Part shown: positions 44,362 to 52,879 of the stretch, piece by piece
Position numbering within the stretch: the first letter of the stretch is position 1
Layout of the letters: each line of letters starts with the position of its first letter
Source: Bradyrhizobium sp. 195
Lineage (GTDB): Bacteria > Pseudomonadota > Alphaproteobacteria > Rhizobiales > Xanthobacteraceae
Assembly (NCBI RefSeq): GCF_023101665.1
Contig: NZ_CP082161.1
Location: 3,906,001-3,970,000, forward strand
DNA: 64,000 nt
Direction: 5' to 3'
Position numbers and translations under genes: made by a program
The notes under the pieces: generated by a model
Database searches by the model: none
What the model saw: only the letters and a program-made list of their open reading frames with translations
What the model was told of the DNA's origin: nothing

Positions 44362-46209
44362 TTACGTCGACGTCAGAATATCCACCCTCGCATTCGCGAC
44401 GATCAGGCGATCGGCCAACAGCTGGGCCAGATTGCGCATGACGCGCTCGCTGGCGCGCGGGTGCTGATTGCGGAAGCGTTCGAACGCCTTCAGCGGCACT
44501 TCGAACGCGGTCGCGGCCATGTCGGCAAAGACGTCGGCCGAGCGCGTCGTCTCCAGCAGCGCCATCTCTCCGAAGGCCATGCCGGCGGTCAGCGTCGCCA
44601 GCCGCACGCCGTCGGGCAGCGTGACATGCACCGCACCGCTGCGCAGGAAGAACAGGGATTCGGCGGGATCGCCCGTGGTGATGATCTTGGCGCCGGCCTG
44701 AAAGGTTCCGATCGTGCAGATCGAGGCGAGATCCGTCAGCTCTTCTTCGCTCATACCTGATAGCAGCGGCTGCTCGGCAAGCTCGGTGGTCTCGTGAAAG
44801 TCGATCGAGCCGCCATAGCGGTAGACGATCTGGTCTTCGGCCCATTCGATCGCGGTGTCGAGCAAATAGAAGTCGCGGACGTTCTTCAGCTCGGCGGTCC
44901 ATTCCCGCAAGCTGTCCCATTCCTTGGAGGTGCGCCTGACGCCTGACAGCACGACGGTCACGTTCAGCGCCGCGAGCTCCTCGAAGGTTTCGGCAACGAG
45001 CCGCGCACCGGCGCGGGTGGTGGAGGTGACGCGGTGCAGGTCGAACACGACGATTTGCGGCCGCGGTCGTCCCGCCAGCCGGCGCGAGACGTAGTCGACG
45101 GCCGACAGCGACAGCGTGCCGACCAGCTCGATGACCCGCACCTCCTGCTCATGTGCAGCCAGGATCTCGCGCTCCTGCGGCCGGCGCACGCGGCGTGACG
45201 GACTCTTGCCGATATCGTAATCGGCGATGACGGCGTTACGCGCATCGTCGCTGCGATTGAGCATGTGCAGATCGTAATGCGAGGACAGCGCCTCGCAGAC
45301 CTTGATGCCGCGCACGCTGTTGCCGTGCTTGTCGAGCTTCGGCGAATAGCTGCCGAGGCCGAGGCGGGCAGGGAGCGCGGCCAGAATGCCGCCGCCGACG
45401 CCGCTCTTGGCGGGGATGCCGATGCGGTAGATCCATTCGCCGGCATAGTCGTACATGCCCGATGACGTCATCACGGAAAGCGTGCGCGAGATCGCGTAAG
45501 CGCTCAGCACCTGCTCGCCCGTGAGCGGATTGACCCCGCGATTGGCAAGCGTTGCCGCCATCACCGCGATGTCGCGCGCGGTCACCAGCACGGCGCATTG
45601 CCGGAAATAGACGTCGAGCACGGCGGCGACGTTGTCCGAGATCACCGCGTTGGTCTTGAGCAGGTAGCCGATGGCGCGGTTGCGGTCGCCGGTCTGGCTT
45701 TCGGAGGCATAGACGGCCTGGTCCACGGCAAGCTCGCGTCCGGCAAAGCGGCCGAGAGCAAGGCGGATCTGCTCGAAGGCTGCCGCGCCCTTGCTGTCGT
45801 AGATCAGCCCGGTGCAGGCGATCGCGCCGGCATTGACCATCGGATTGAACGGGTGGTTCTCCGAATTGAGCCGGATCGAGTTGAAGGGATCGCCGGAGGG
45901 CTCGACGCCGATCGCACTCTCGACCTTGCCTGCGCCCAAAAGGTCCAGCGCCAGCGCGAACACGAACGGCTTCGACATCGACTGGATGGTGAAGGGCACC
46001 CTGGAGTCGCCGACCTCGTAGACATGGCCATCCAGTGTCGCGAGGCTGATGCCAAAGTAGGCAGGATTGGCCTTGCTCAGCTCGGGGATGTAGTCGGCAA
46101 CGTTACCCGAGGTCTCGGCCGAGAATTCGTTGAGGCAATTGTCCAGAAACCGCAGCAGAGGCGGTTTCGAGCAGGTCCAGGCCGAGGCGGCGGGCGTGAG
46201 AGGCTTCAT
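44362..46209 (-). CDS. glsA: Glutaminase fused to STAS and cyclic-nucleotide-binding domains
   Basis: 615 residues from ATG 46209 (TTG 46230 also possible). The N-terminal glutaminase (about 20-310) has the catalytic S77-x-x-K80 type motif (QSMSKPF), NPMVNAGAI and GVGGGILAALP; it hydrolyses glutamine to glutamate and ammonia. A STAS domain follows (about 355-465; VIELVGTLSLSAVDYVSRRL, IVVFDLHRVT), then a cNMP-binding domain (about 485-600; GDPAESLFFLRSGAVHV, FGEMALLETTRSADV). The last two are usually regulatory. The start is 21 bases after the TRAP permease stop, so it belongs to that operon. Control by cyclic nucleotide is inferred. Confidence 0.9.
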   Translation of the reverse strand: MKPLTPAASAWTCSKPPLLRFLDNCLNEFSAETSGNVADYIPELSKANPAYFGISLATLDGHVYEVGDSRVPFTIQSMSKPFVFALALDLLGAGKVESAIGVEPSGDPFNSIRLNSENHPFNPMVNAGAIACTGLIYDSKGAAAFEQIRLALGRFAGRELAVDQAVYASESQTGDRNRAIGYLLKTNAVISDNVAAVLDVYFRQCAVLVTARDIAVMAATLANRGVNPLTGEQVLSAYAISRTLSVMTSSGMYDYAGEWIYRIGIPAKSGVGGGILAALPARLGLGSYSPKLDKHGNSVRGIKVCEALSSHYDLHMLNRSDDARNAVIADYDIGKSPSRRVRRPQEREILAAHEQEVRVIELVGTLSLSAVDYVSRRLAGRPRPQIVVFDLHRVTSTTRAGARLVAETFEELAALNVTVVLSGVRRTSKEWDSLREWTAELKNVRDFYLLDTAIEWAEDQIVYRYGGSIDFHETTELAEQPLLSGMSEEELTDLASICTIGTFQAGAKIITTGDPAESLFFLRSGAVHVTLPDGVRLATLTAGMAFGEMALLETTRSADVFADMAATAFEVPLKAFERFRNQHPRASERVMRNLAQLLADRLIVANARVDILTST

Positions 46210-46230
46210 CGCCTCATTTGTGCAACGCAA

Positions 46231-48309
46231 TCAGGGCGCGCGCAACCCGTCCGGCGCTATGGTCTGCCGGCGGACCAGGAGAAGGGCCAGCAAGGTCGTG
46301 GGTACGAGGATGGCAAGGCCGAGCAGCGTCACCTGCAGCTGCGATAGCGGCATGATTCCGCCGCCGGGCGTCGCCACCACGAAGCCGCCGATCACCAGCA
46401 GCACGCGGATCGGCCATTCCAGCGCGCCGGCGCCGCGCAGATCGCCGACGAAGGGCTGGTAGCCCTGGATGCCGCCACAGATGAACAGCGTGCCGAACGC
46501 GGCAAGACCCATCAAGCCAAGGCCGGCGAAGTAGGGGCTCGGCCCCTGCAGCACCAGCGCCGGATTGAGCACGAAGAAGAACGGGATGAAATAGATGATG
46601 CTGCCGACCCACATCGATTCCCAGCCGGTCTTCATCGCCGGCGAGCCCGCGATGCCTGCGGCGGCGAATGAGGCGATCGCGACGGGCGGGGTGATCGACG
46701 ACAGCATGCCCCAGTAGAAGATGAACATGTGCACCGCCATCTTGTTCAGCCCGAGCTTCTCCAGCGCGGGGGCGACCAGGATGGCGAGGAAGATGTAGCA
46801 GGCCGTCGTCGTCAGCCCGAGGCCGAGGATGAGGCTGGTGAGGGCGCACATGCCGAGCAGCAGGAAGGGATTGTCGCCGGCAATATGCAGGAGGTCATTG
46901 GCAAGGCTCGACACCACGCCGGTCATCGAGAATGCGCCGATCAGAAGGCCGCAGCCGGCAAGGATGCCGACCAGTTCGACGAAGGTGCGCCCGTTGACCT
47001 CCAGGAATTTGCCGATCGTCGCGAACGTCCAGCGCGTCTCCTTGGAGAAGAGCTGGTTGAGGACCAGCAGCAGAGCGGTGGCGTAGAATGGCGCGTGGCT
47101 CTCGCGCTTGAAATAGAGCAGCATCACGATCAGCAGCGCGATGACGAAGACGTAGTACCAGCCGTCCTTGATCGTATCCATGATCCGCGGCAGCTCGGCG
47201 CGCGGAATGCCCTTCAGCCCGTGGCGCGCGGCGTAGGTATCGACCTGCATGAACAGCCCGACATAATAGAGCGCGGCCGGAATGATCGCGGCCACGGCGA
47301 CTTCTGCGTAGCTGACGTTGAGGAACTGTGCGATCACGAAGGCGGTCGCGCCCATCACCGGCGGCGCCAGCACCGCGCCGGTCGAGGCGCAGGCCTCGAT
47401 CGCGGCGGCATAGGACGCGCGAAAACCGCTCTTCTTCATGACGGGGATAGTCATGGTGCCGGCGGTCAGAACGTTGGAGATGATCGAGCCCGACATCATG
47501 CCGAGCAGGCCGCTGGCGAAGATACAGACCTTGGCGGCACCGCCGCGGAAGGTGCCGCACATCGCGAAAGAAAGGTTGATGAAGAATTTGCCGGCGCCCG
47601 TCATCATCAGCGCGGTGCCGAACACCAGGAAGCCGATCACGGTATCGGCGAAGGCCTGGATCGGGATGCCGAGCAGGCTTTCGCCCGACAGCACATGATA
47701 GGCGGTCGCCTGCTCCAGCGTCGACTGCGTGCCGCGGAACGGGCCGAGCCAGCTGGCCTCGGCAAACAGCGGATAGACAGTGAAGGGGAGCACGCTCAAG
47801 AGCAGGCTCCAGCCGCCGGTGCGGCGCAGTGCCTCCATCAGCATCACCCACATCACGAGGCCCGCGGCGATCACGCTGTTCGGCGCGCCGCCGAACTCCC
47901 AGCCGGCCTCGGCCGCCTTGCGCACGTTCGACATCAGCAGCAGCGCTGCGGCGAAGGTCGCGACGAAGAGGGCGAGGTCGTACCAGGGAATCCGATCGAG
48001 CGGGGCGCGTTCCGTGCCCGGGAAGATCAGAAAGGTGAACGGCAGCATCAACGCGATCAGGAGATAGAAATATTCGGTGTTGAGCTGGGTGTAGCCGATG
48101 AAGAAGCGCAGCGAGAATTGCTGGTTGATGCAGAGCAGGATCGTCGCCGCGGTCGCTGCGATCAGCGTCCAGCGCCAGGCGCCGCGCAGGGTGCGCACGC
48201 GCGTGACCTCCGCCTCCTGCATGTTGCCGGCGGCGCCGTGCGGATCGTCGAACACGACCCGCTTGGCCTCGTCTTGCGGGGCAGTGGAGGTGGAAGCAGA
48301 AGACATCAT
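46231..48309 (-). CDS. TRAP transporter fused permease, DctQ-DctM (TAXI-TRAP type)
   Basis: 692 residues, about 17 membrane helices: a four-helix DctQ-like N-terminal part fused to a DctM part with the TRAP signature (LLGMMSGSIISNVLTAGTMTIP, ACASTGAVLAPPVMGATAF, ILGLGLTTTACYIF). It performs Na+-driven uptake of an organic acid using a periplasmic TAXI protein, here encoded upstream at 48530 but frameshifted. Two ATGs (48309, 48306) can start. Glutaminase follows directly. Glutamate or another dicarboxylate is a plausible substrate from context only. Confidence 0.93.
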   Translation of the reverse strand: MMSSASTSTAPQDEAKRVVFDDPHGAAGNMQEAEVTRVRTLRGAWRWTLIAATAATILLCINQQFSLRFFIGYTQLNTEYFYLLIALMLPFTFLIFPGTERAPLDRIPWYDLALFVATFAAALLLMSNVRKAAEAGWEFGGAPNSVIAAGLVMWVMLMEALRRTGGWSLLLSVLPFTVYPLFAEASWLGPFRGTQSTLEQATAYHVLSGESLLGIPIQAFADTVIGFLVFGTALMMTGAGKFFINLSFAMCGTFRGGAAKVCIFASGLLGMMSGSIISNVLTAGTMTIPVMKKSGFRASYAAAIEACASTGAVLAPPVMGATAFVIAQFLNVSYAEVAVAAIIPAALYYVGLFMQVDTYAARHGLKGIPRAELPRIMDTIKDGWYYVFVIALLIVMLLYFKRESHAPFYATALLLVLNQLFSKETRWTFATIGKFLEVNGRTFVELVGILAGCGLLIGAFSMTGVVSSLANDLLHIAGDNPFLLLGMCALTSLILGLGLTTTACYIFLAILVAPALEKLGLNKMAVHMFIFYWGMLSSITPPVAIASFAAAGIAGSPAMKTGWESMWVGSIIYFIPFFFVLNPALVLQGPSPYFAGLGLMGLAAFGTLFICGGIQGYQPFVGDLRGAGALEWPIRVLLVIGGFVVATPGGGIMPLSQLQVTLLGLAILVPTTLLALLLVRRQTIAPDGLRAP

Positions 48310-48384
48310 TGATCCCGGGTGTCGGCTGGTAACTAACTAAGCGAATGGCCGTTGGTTGAATCGATGGAGCCACGTGCTCTTCCA

Positions 48385-48488
48385 CCTCTCCCGCTTGCGG
48401 GAGAGGTCGGCGCGTAGCGCCGGGTGAGGGTTTTCTGCTCTGGGGGAATCCCGCCGCGGTGATACCCTCTCCCGCAAGCGGGAGAGGG
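48385..48488. repeat. Palindromic intergenic repeat, cctctcccgc family
   Basis: Two hairpins, CCTCTCCCGC-tt-GCGGGAGAGG (48385-48406) and CCCTCTCCCGC-aa-GCGGGAGAGGG (48465-48488), flank a middle containing gtagcgccgggtgagggt. It is located between the TAXI gene and the TRAP permease gene, i.e. inside the transporter operon. Confidence 0.8.
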
Positions 48489-48529
48489 AGCGCACCGTCG
48501 TCCCGGCGGCGTTCAATCCCATTGCAAGA

Positions 48530-49695
48530 CTAATCCTCGAACCCGTTCGGCATGTCGGCTTTCGCAAGCGCGGCCGCGCGCGCCTTCATCCAACCGTCGA
48601 GGAAGGCCTTGTCATCCGATGGCGGATTGGACTTGCCGTACTCCGTCCACGCTACGCCGAGCACCTCCTGCCGCTTGATCAGCTTGTTGTTGTGGGCCTC
48701 CTGCGCATCGCTCCAATGCCCGGTTTCCTTCAGAGCCTTCACCGCGCCGGGATGCACCGGTACCACCCAGTTCTTGGTCTGGCGATCGGCCGCGAGACCG
48801 CCGGCGCCGGGCGCGGAATCCTTGTAGGCGTCGTAGTTCACGATCATCGCCTTGGTCATCGCATAGACCTGGTCGGCCGGCTGCGAGGCGTAGGTGACGA
48901 AGATCGGGTAGGGGTAATTGCCGAGCTCGACCGGCTTGTCCGGCGAGATGCCGGCGCCGCAGGTCGCGGTCTGCGGGAAGAAGAACGAGCCGACCTTCTG
49001 CATCCGCACCCAGCCTTCCTTGTCCTTGGCCGGTAGCGGCGGCCAAATCAGGCCGCGCGGCGAAGTCTCGGCCTCTTTGGCAGGGCCCGTGATGGTAGTG
49101 CCGAAGGCGGCATCGACGTCGTTGTTGATCAGTCCTTTCCACATCGCGCCGTAACTCGCGAACTCGACAGCCTTGACGTCCTTCTGCGTCAGCCCCGCGA
49201 AGGCGAGCACCGCGAGCGAATTCTGGTTCAGCGCGGGCGAGCCGACCACGAAGCCGACGCGCTTGCCCTTGAGGTCCTTCAACTCCTTCACGCCGGTGTC
49301 GGCGGCAACGCCCAGCGAGCCGCAATTGCAGTCGACGGATGAGAGCAGGATCTGGAGCGGCTGCGGGCCCCATTCCTTTGACCCGAACTCGAACACGCCT
49401 TCCTGTGCGAAATAGGTGCCCGATCCCATCGCAGATGAGACCGCGCGCTTGGCGCGCAGCGGCGCGAGGCGGGCGACGTCGTTGCCTGCGGGGAGCACGC
49501 GCACGTCGGTGCCGTATTTGTCCTTCATCATCTTGCCGACACCGACCGCGATTTGAAGCCGGCGGTGCCGGTGTCATAGGCGGTGAAGGTCAAGGTCGCC
49601 GGGAGCTTGACGTCCTCGGCGCGCGAGTAGCGTGTAGACGCAAACGAAATACCCGCCACCAAGGCAGGCGCAAGCATGATCAGCCCACGAAGCAT
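48530..49695 (-). pseudogene. TAXI-family TRAP solute-binding protein, interrupted by a one-base frameshift
   Basis: Two frames join into one TAXI protein. The N-terminal frame starts at ATG 49695 (GGAGGG, 4 bases away), gives a signal peptide and LPATLTFTAYDTGTAGF, then runs into a stop. The remaining 330 residues continue in another frame from KMMKDKYGTDVRVLPAG to the stop at 48530. Inserting one base at about 49555 (TTCAAATCG read as TTCCAAATCG) restores GFQIAVGVGKMMKDK, the family pattern. Either the gene is inactive or the base is a sequencing error. It would deliver substrate to the permease at 46231. An internal ATG at 49531 cannot give an exported product. Confidence 0.85.
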
Positions 49696-50025
49696 GTTTC
49701 CCTCCAACATTCCCCGCGTTTGCCGCGAGGATTTTCATTCTTTGTTTGAAACAGAGTTTGTTTCAAACGGATCATGTCACCGCGATCAAGCGATGGCAAC
49801 GCCGTACCGCGCATGCGGGAATGAGGCCGACAGATTGTCGCGTGCCTTGCGACGAGGGAGCGCTTGGCCCATGGTTCGACACGCGCCGCAAGCGGCGCTC
49901 CTCACCATGAGGTCGAGGATCTTGCATCAGAGGCAGTCCTCATCCTGAGGAGCCCGCGGAAGCGGGCGTCTCGAAGGATGGGCTTAGGCAAAGATTGCGC
50001 AACCAAGGCTGCGACATATGCATGT
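49696..50025. repeat. 330-base gene-free region holding a palindromic repeat (49869-49982)
   Basis: The repeat has the left arm ccatggttcgacacgcgccgcaagcggcgctcctcaccatgagg and the right arm cctcatcctgaggagcccgcggaagcgggcgtctcgaaggatggg, given in outline. A 20-base part of its right arm recurs at 59368-59388. The AT-richer 49735-49775 is a possible promoter for the TAXI gene, with a TTTGTTTGAAACAGAG direct/inverted stretch. No gene was found. Confidence 0.65.
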
Positions 50026-50247
50026 TCAGCTCGCGACGATCGCGATCGCCTGTCCCTCGGCAACGATGTCGTCGAGCTTCACCAGCAGCGATGTGATCGT
50101 GCCGTTCGCAGGCGAAGGCACCGGTATCTCCATCTTCATCGCCTCGACCACCACAATTTCATCGCCATCCGCGACGGTTCCTCCAACTTGCACGGGAGTT
50201 GCGCAGATACGTCCCGCGACTTCGGTGACGATCTTAATTTCTGGCAT
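50026..50247 (-). CDS. Biotin/lipoyl carrier protein (acyl-CoA carboxylase biotin carrier, minimal)
   Basis: 73 residues from ATG 50247. It consists only of the barrel domain with the biotinylation motif EAMKME (target K38), preceded by VTEVAGRI and followed by SPANGTITSLLVKLDDIVAEGQ. Free-standing carriers of this length serve acetyl-, propionyl- or geranyl-type acyl-CoA carboxylases. It is divergent from the iclR gene, beyond which lies the carboxyltransferase subunit. A biotin carboxylase subunit is not in the window. Confidence 0.88.
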   Translation of the reverse strand: MPEIKIVTEVAGRICATPVQVGGTVADGDEIVVVEAMKMEIPVPSPANGTITSLLVKLDDIVAEGQAIAIVAS

Positions 50248-50342
50248 GCCATCGCCTTTTTGTTGTCGTTGCAAAATGCCTGAGGTAGCGTCGTCTGCAA
50301 GTGGAATTTAATTCCGCAGAGCGGAACAGACGGTAGGGAACA

Positions 50343-51317
50343 ATGGGACGACGATCTGAGCGGTTGAGTAGGCAAGGCATGCTCGCTGGCGATGCCGGTG
50401 AGGGTGATGTCATCCAGGTGGTCTCGCGCGCGTTCGACGTGTTGCGATGCTTCGAGGGCCACGATAGCAGGCTCGGCAATCTCGAGATTTCGAATCGCTG
50501 CGGCCTGCCGCGCTCGACGGTGTCGCGGCTCACGCACACGCTGACGCGGATGGGGCAGTTGGTCTATCTGCCGCGCGATCAAAAATATCGCATCGGCCCG
50601 AGCGCAGTGGCGATGAGCGCTTCGATGATGAAGGGCGCACAGCTGCGCAGCATGATCCGCCAGCGGCTGCAGGAAGTTGCCGAGCAGCTTCCCGGCACGG
50701 TCGGCTTAGTCGTGCCCGATCGCTTCAATCTCGTCTATCTCCAGTTCGCGCGCTCGGCCTCTGCGCTCGGCCTGCACGAGGGCACCGGCAGCCGCATCTC
50801 GATGGCCTCCACCGCAGCAGGCGCGGCCTACACGGCGGCGTTGTCGCCGGAAGTCGGCGATGCCTTCATCACGGAGATGGAGCGCGAAGCGCCCGAGGCT
50901 GCGAAGATCCTCAGGCCCCGCATCGAGGCCAACCGGCAGATGCTGCGCGAGCGCGGCTATGTCGTGGCCTGCGGCCTGTGGAGCCCGCACATCAACGGCC
51001 TCGCGGTGCCGATCTGGTCGCCGCAATATCAGACCTTCGTGGTCATCACGATTGGTCTGCTCTCGGCGATGTATGACGAGCAGCGTCTGCATGACGAAGT
51101 CGCCCCGCTGATGCTGCAGCTGGGCCGCTCGCTTGGCAGCCTGGTGGAAGGCGCGGAGGGCGATGCCTTCAACAACCGCATCTCGCGTAAGCCGGTCGCC
51201 ATGGCCGTGCACAACAATAACAAGCCGATCAATTCGGAGGGAGTGAATGAACTGGAAGCCGGAACTCGACGAGCTCGCCCGGCGCGAAGCCTTCGCGCGG
51301 GAGATGGGCGGCGTTGA
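50343..51317 (+). CDS. IclR family transcriptional regulator with unusual C-terminal extension
   Basis: 324 residues. The N-terminal winged HTH (about 25-80; LEISNRCGLPRSTVSRLTHTL, in outline) and the C-terminal effector domain (about 95-275; AGAAYTAAL, RGYVVACGLWSPHINGLAVPI) are typical. Family members usually end near residue 275. Here the frame continues about 45 residues and overlaps the start of the carboxyltransferase gene by 71 bases in another frame. It probably controls the carboxylase genes on either side. A lost original stop is likely. Confidence 0.88.
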   Translation: MGRRSERLSRQGMLAGDAGEGDVIQVVSRAFDVLRCFEGHDSRLGNLEISNRCGLPRSTVSRLTHTLTRMGQLVYLPRDQKYRIGPSAVAMSASMMKGAQLRSMIRQRLQEVAEQLPGTVGLVVPDRFNLVYLQFARSASALGLHEGTGSRISMASTAAGAAYTAALSPEVGDAFITEMEREAPEAAKILRPRIEANRQMLRERGYVVACGLWSPHINGLAVPIWSPQYQTFVVITIGLLSAMYDEQRLHDEVAPLMLQLGRSLGSLVEGAEGDAFNNRISRKPVAMAVHNNNKPINSEGVNELEAGTRRARPARSLRAGDGRR

Positions 51318-52806
51318 CAAGGTCAAGCGACAGCATGACCAGGGCCGGCTGACTGTTCGGGAGCGTATCGACAAGCTCATTGATCGAAATAGCTTTCACG
51401 AGATCGGTGCCGTCTCCGGCATCGGTGAGTACGATTCCAGCGGCGAGCTGCAGAAACTGACGCCGGCGAACTGCGTGTTCGGCCGCGCTCGCGTCGACGG
51501 CCGCACCGTCGTGGTGGTCGGCGATGATTTCACCGTGCGCGGCGGCTCGGCCGATGCGTCGATTTCTGCAAAGCCGTTGATGGCGGAGGAGATGGCGCAC
51601 GACTTCCGTCTGCCGATCGTCCGCATCATCGAAGGCTCCGGCGGCGGCGGCTCGGTCAAGACCATCGAGACCAAGGGCGCGGCCAATCTGCCTGGAGGCA
51701 TCGGCGGCACGCGCTGGTATCGCTTCACGACCGAGAATTTATCGCGTGTGCCGGTGGTCGCGCTCGGCCTCGGCTCGGTCGCGGGGCTTGGCGCGGCGCG
51801 TCTCGCGTCCAGCCACTATTCGATCATGACGCGGAAGTCCGCGATGTTCGTCGCCGGACCGCCGGTTGTGAAGGCGCTGGGGCAGGACCTCTCGAAGGAA
51901 GAGCTCGGCGGCGCCGACATCCAGACCCGCGCCGGCGCGGTCGACCATGCCGTCGACACGGAGGAAGAAGCGTTCGCCTGCGCGCGGCGTTTCCTCTCTT
52001 ACTTGCCGTCGTCGGTCTACGAACTGCCGCCGACCTTGCCCTGCACCGACGATCCGGAGCGCTCCGAAGAGGCGCTGCTGAATGTGGTGCCGCGCAACCG
52101 CAAGCAGGTCTACAAGATGCGGCCCATCATCGAGTCCGTCGTCGACAAGGGCTCGTTCTTCGAGGTCGGCAAGAACTTCGGCAAGCCCCTCATCGTCGGC
52201 CTCGCCCGGCTGGAGGGCAGGGCGGTGCTGCTGCTCGCCAGCGACAGCTTCCACTATGGCGGCTCCTGGACCGCGGATGCCTGCCAGAAGGTGGTGCGCT
52301 GGGTCGACTTCGCAGAGACCTTCCATCTGCCGGTCGTCTATCTCATGGATTGTCCCGGCTTCATGATCGGCCTCGATGCCGAGAAAGCCGCCACCATCCG
52401 TCACGGCGTTCGCGCCATGGCCGCGGTCAACCAGACCACCGTGCCCTGGTGCACCGTGATCCTGCGCAACGCGTTTGGTGTTGCGGGTGTCGTGCATCAG
52501 CCGGCCGACCGCTTCTCGATCCGCTACGCCTGGCCGTCGGCCTATTGGGGCTCGCTGCCGCTCGAAGGCGGCATTGAGGCCGCCTATCGCGCCGACATCG
52601 ACGCGGCCGAGGACAAGGCGGCGAAGCTGGAGGAAATCCAGGAGCGCCTCAACAAGCTGCGCTCGCCGTTCCGCTCGGCCGAAAAGTTCTGGGTCGAGGA
52701 GATCATCGATCCCCGCAAGACGCGCTCGCTGTTGTGCGAGTTCGCCCGGCTCGCAGAGCCCTTGCGCAAGCCGGGACCGCCGGAGAACTTTTCGATCAGG
52801 CCGTAG
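51247..52806 (+). CDS. Acyl-CoA carboxylase carboxyltransferase subunit (beta)
   Basis: 519 residues, both crotonase-like halves present. It transfers the carboxyl from biotin to an acyl-CoA. GTRWYRFTTENLSRVPVVALGLG and the acyl-CoA carboxylase patterns LASDSFHYGGSWTADACQK and MDCPGFMIGLDAE support this (motifs in outline). GGAGG precedes the ATG, which lies inside the iclR 3' end. The substrate group (acetyl-, propionyl-, methylcrotonyl- or geranyl-CoA) is not clear; the residue pattern differs from typical PccB. The biotin carrier is on the other side of iclR. The GMC gene follows 73 bases later. Confidence 0.88.
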   Translation: MNWKPELDELARREAFAREMGGVDKVKRQHDQGRLTVRERIDKLIDRNSFHEIGAVSGIGEYDSSGELQKLTPANCVFGRARVDGRTVVVVGDDFTVRGGSADASISAKPLMAEEMAHDFRLPIVRIIEGSGGGGSVKTIETKGAANLPGGIGGTRWYRFTTENLSRVPVVALGLGSVAGLGAARLASSHYSIMTRKSAMFVAGPPVVKALGQDLSKEELGGADIQTRAGAVDHAVDTEEEAFACARRFLSYLPSSVYELPPTLPCTDDPERSEEALLNVVPRNRKQVYKMRPIIESVVDKGSFFEVGKNFGKPLIVGLARLEGRAVLLLASDSFHYGGSWTADACQKVVRWVDFAETFHLPVVYLMDCPGFMIGLDAEKAATIRHGVRAMAAVNQTTVPWCTVILRNAFGVAGVVHQPADRFSIRYAWPSAYWGSLPLEGGIEAAYRADIDAAEDKAAKLEEIQERLNKLRSPFRSAEKFWVEEIIDPRKTRSLLCEFARLAEPLRKPGPPENFSIRP

Positions 52807-52879
52807 GGTAGCGGCTGTCGTTGCCGGCCAAGCAGCACCGCGCCAAGCTCCCCAACAAGAACAAGAGGAAGCGCCAATC

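Noticed and set aside
46729..48312. 527-codon forward open frame over the TRAP permease
   Set aside because: Composition (His, Arg, Glu, Gln excess, no hydrophobic core) is that of an antisense shadow; the reverse strand encodes a clear membrane transporter.
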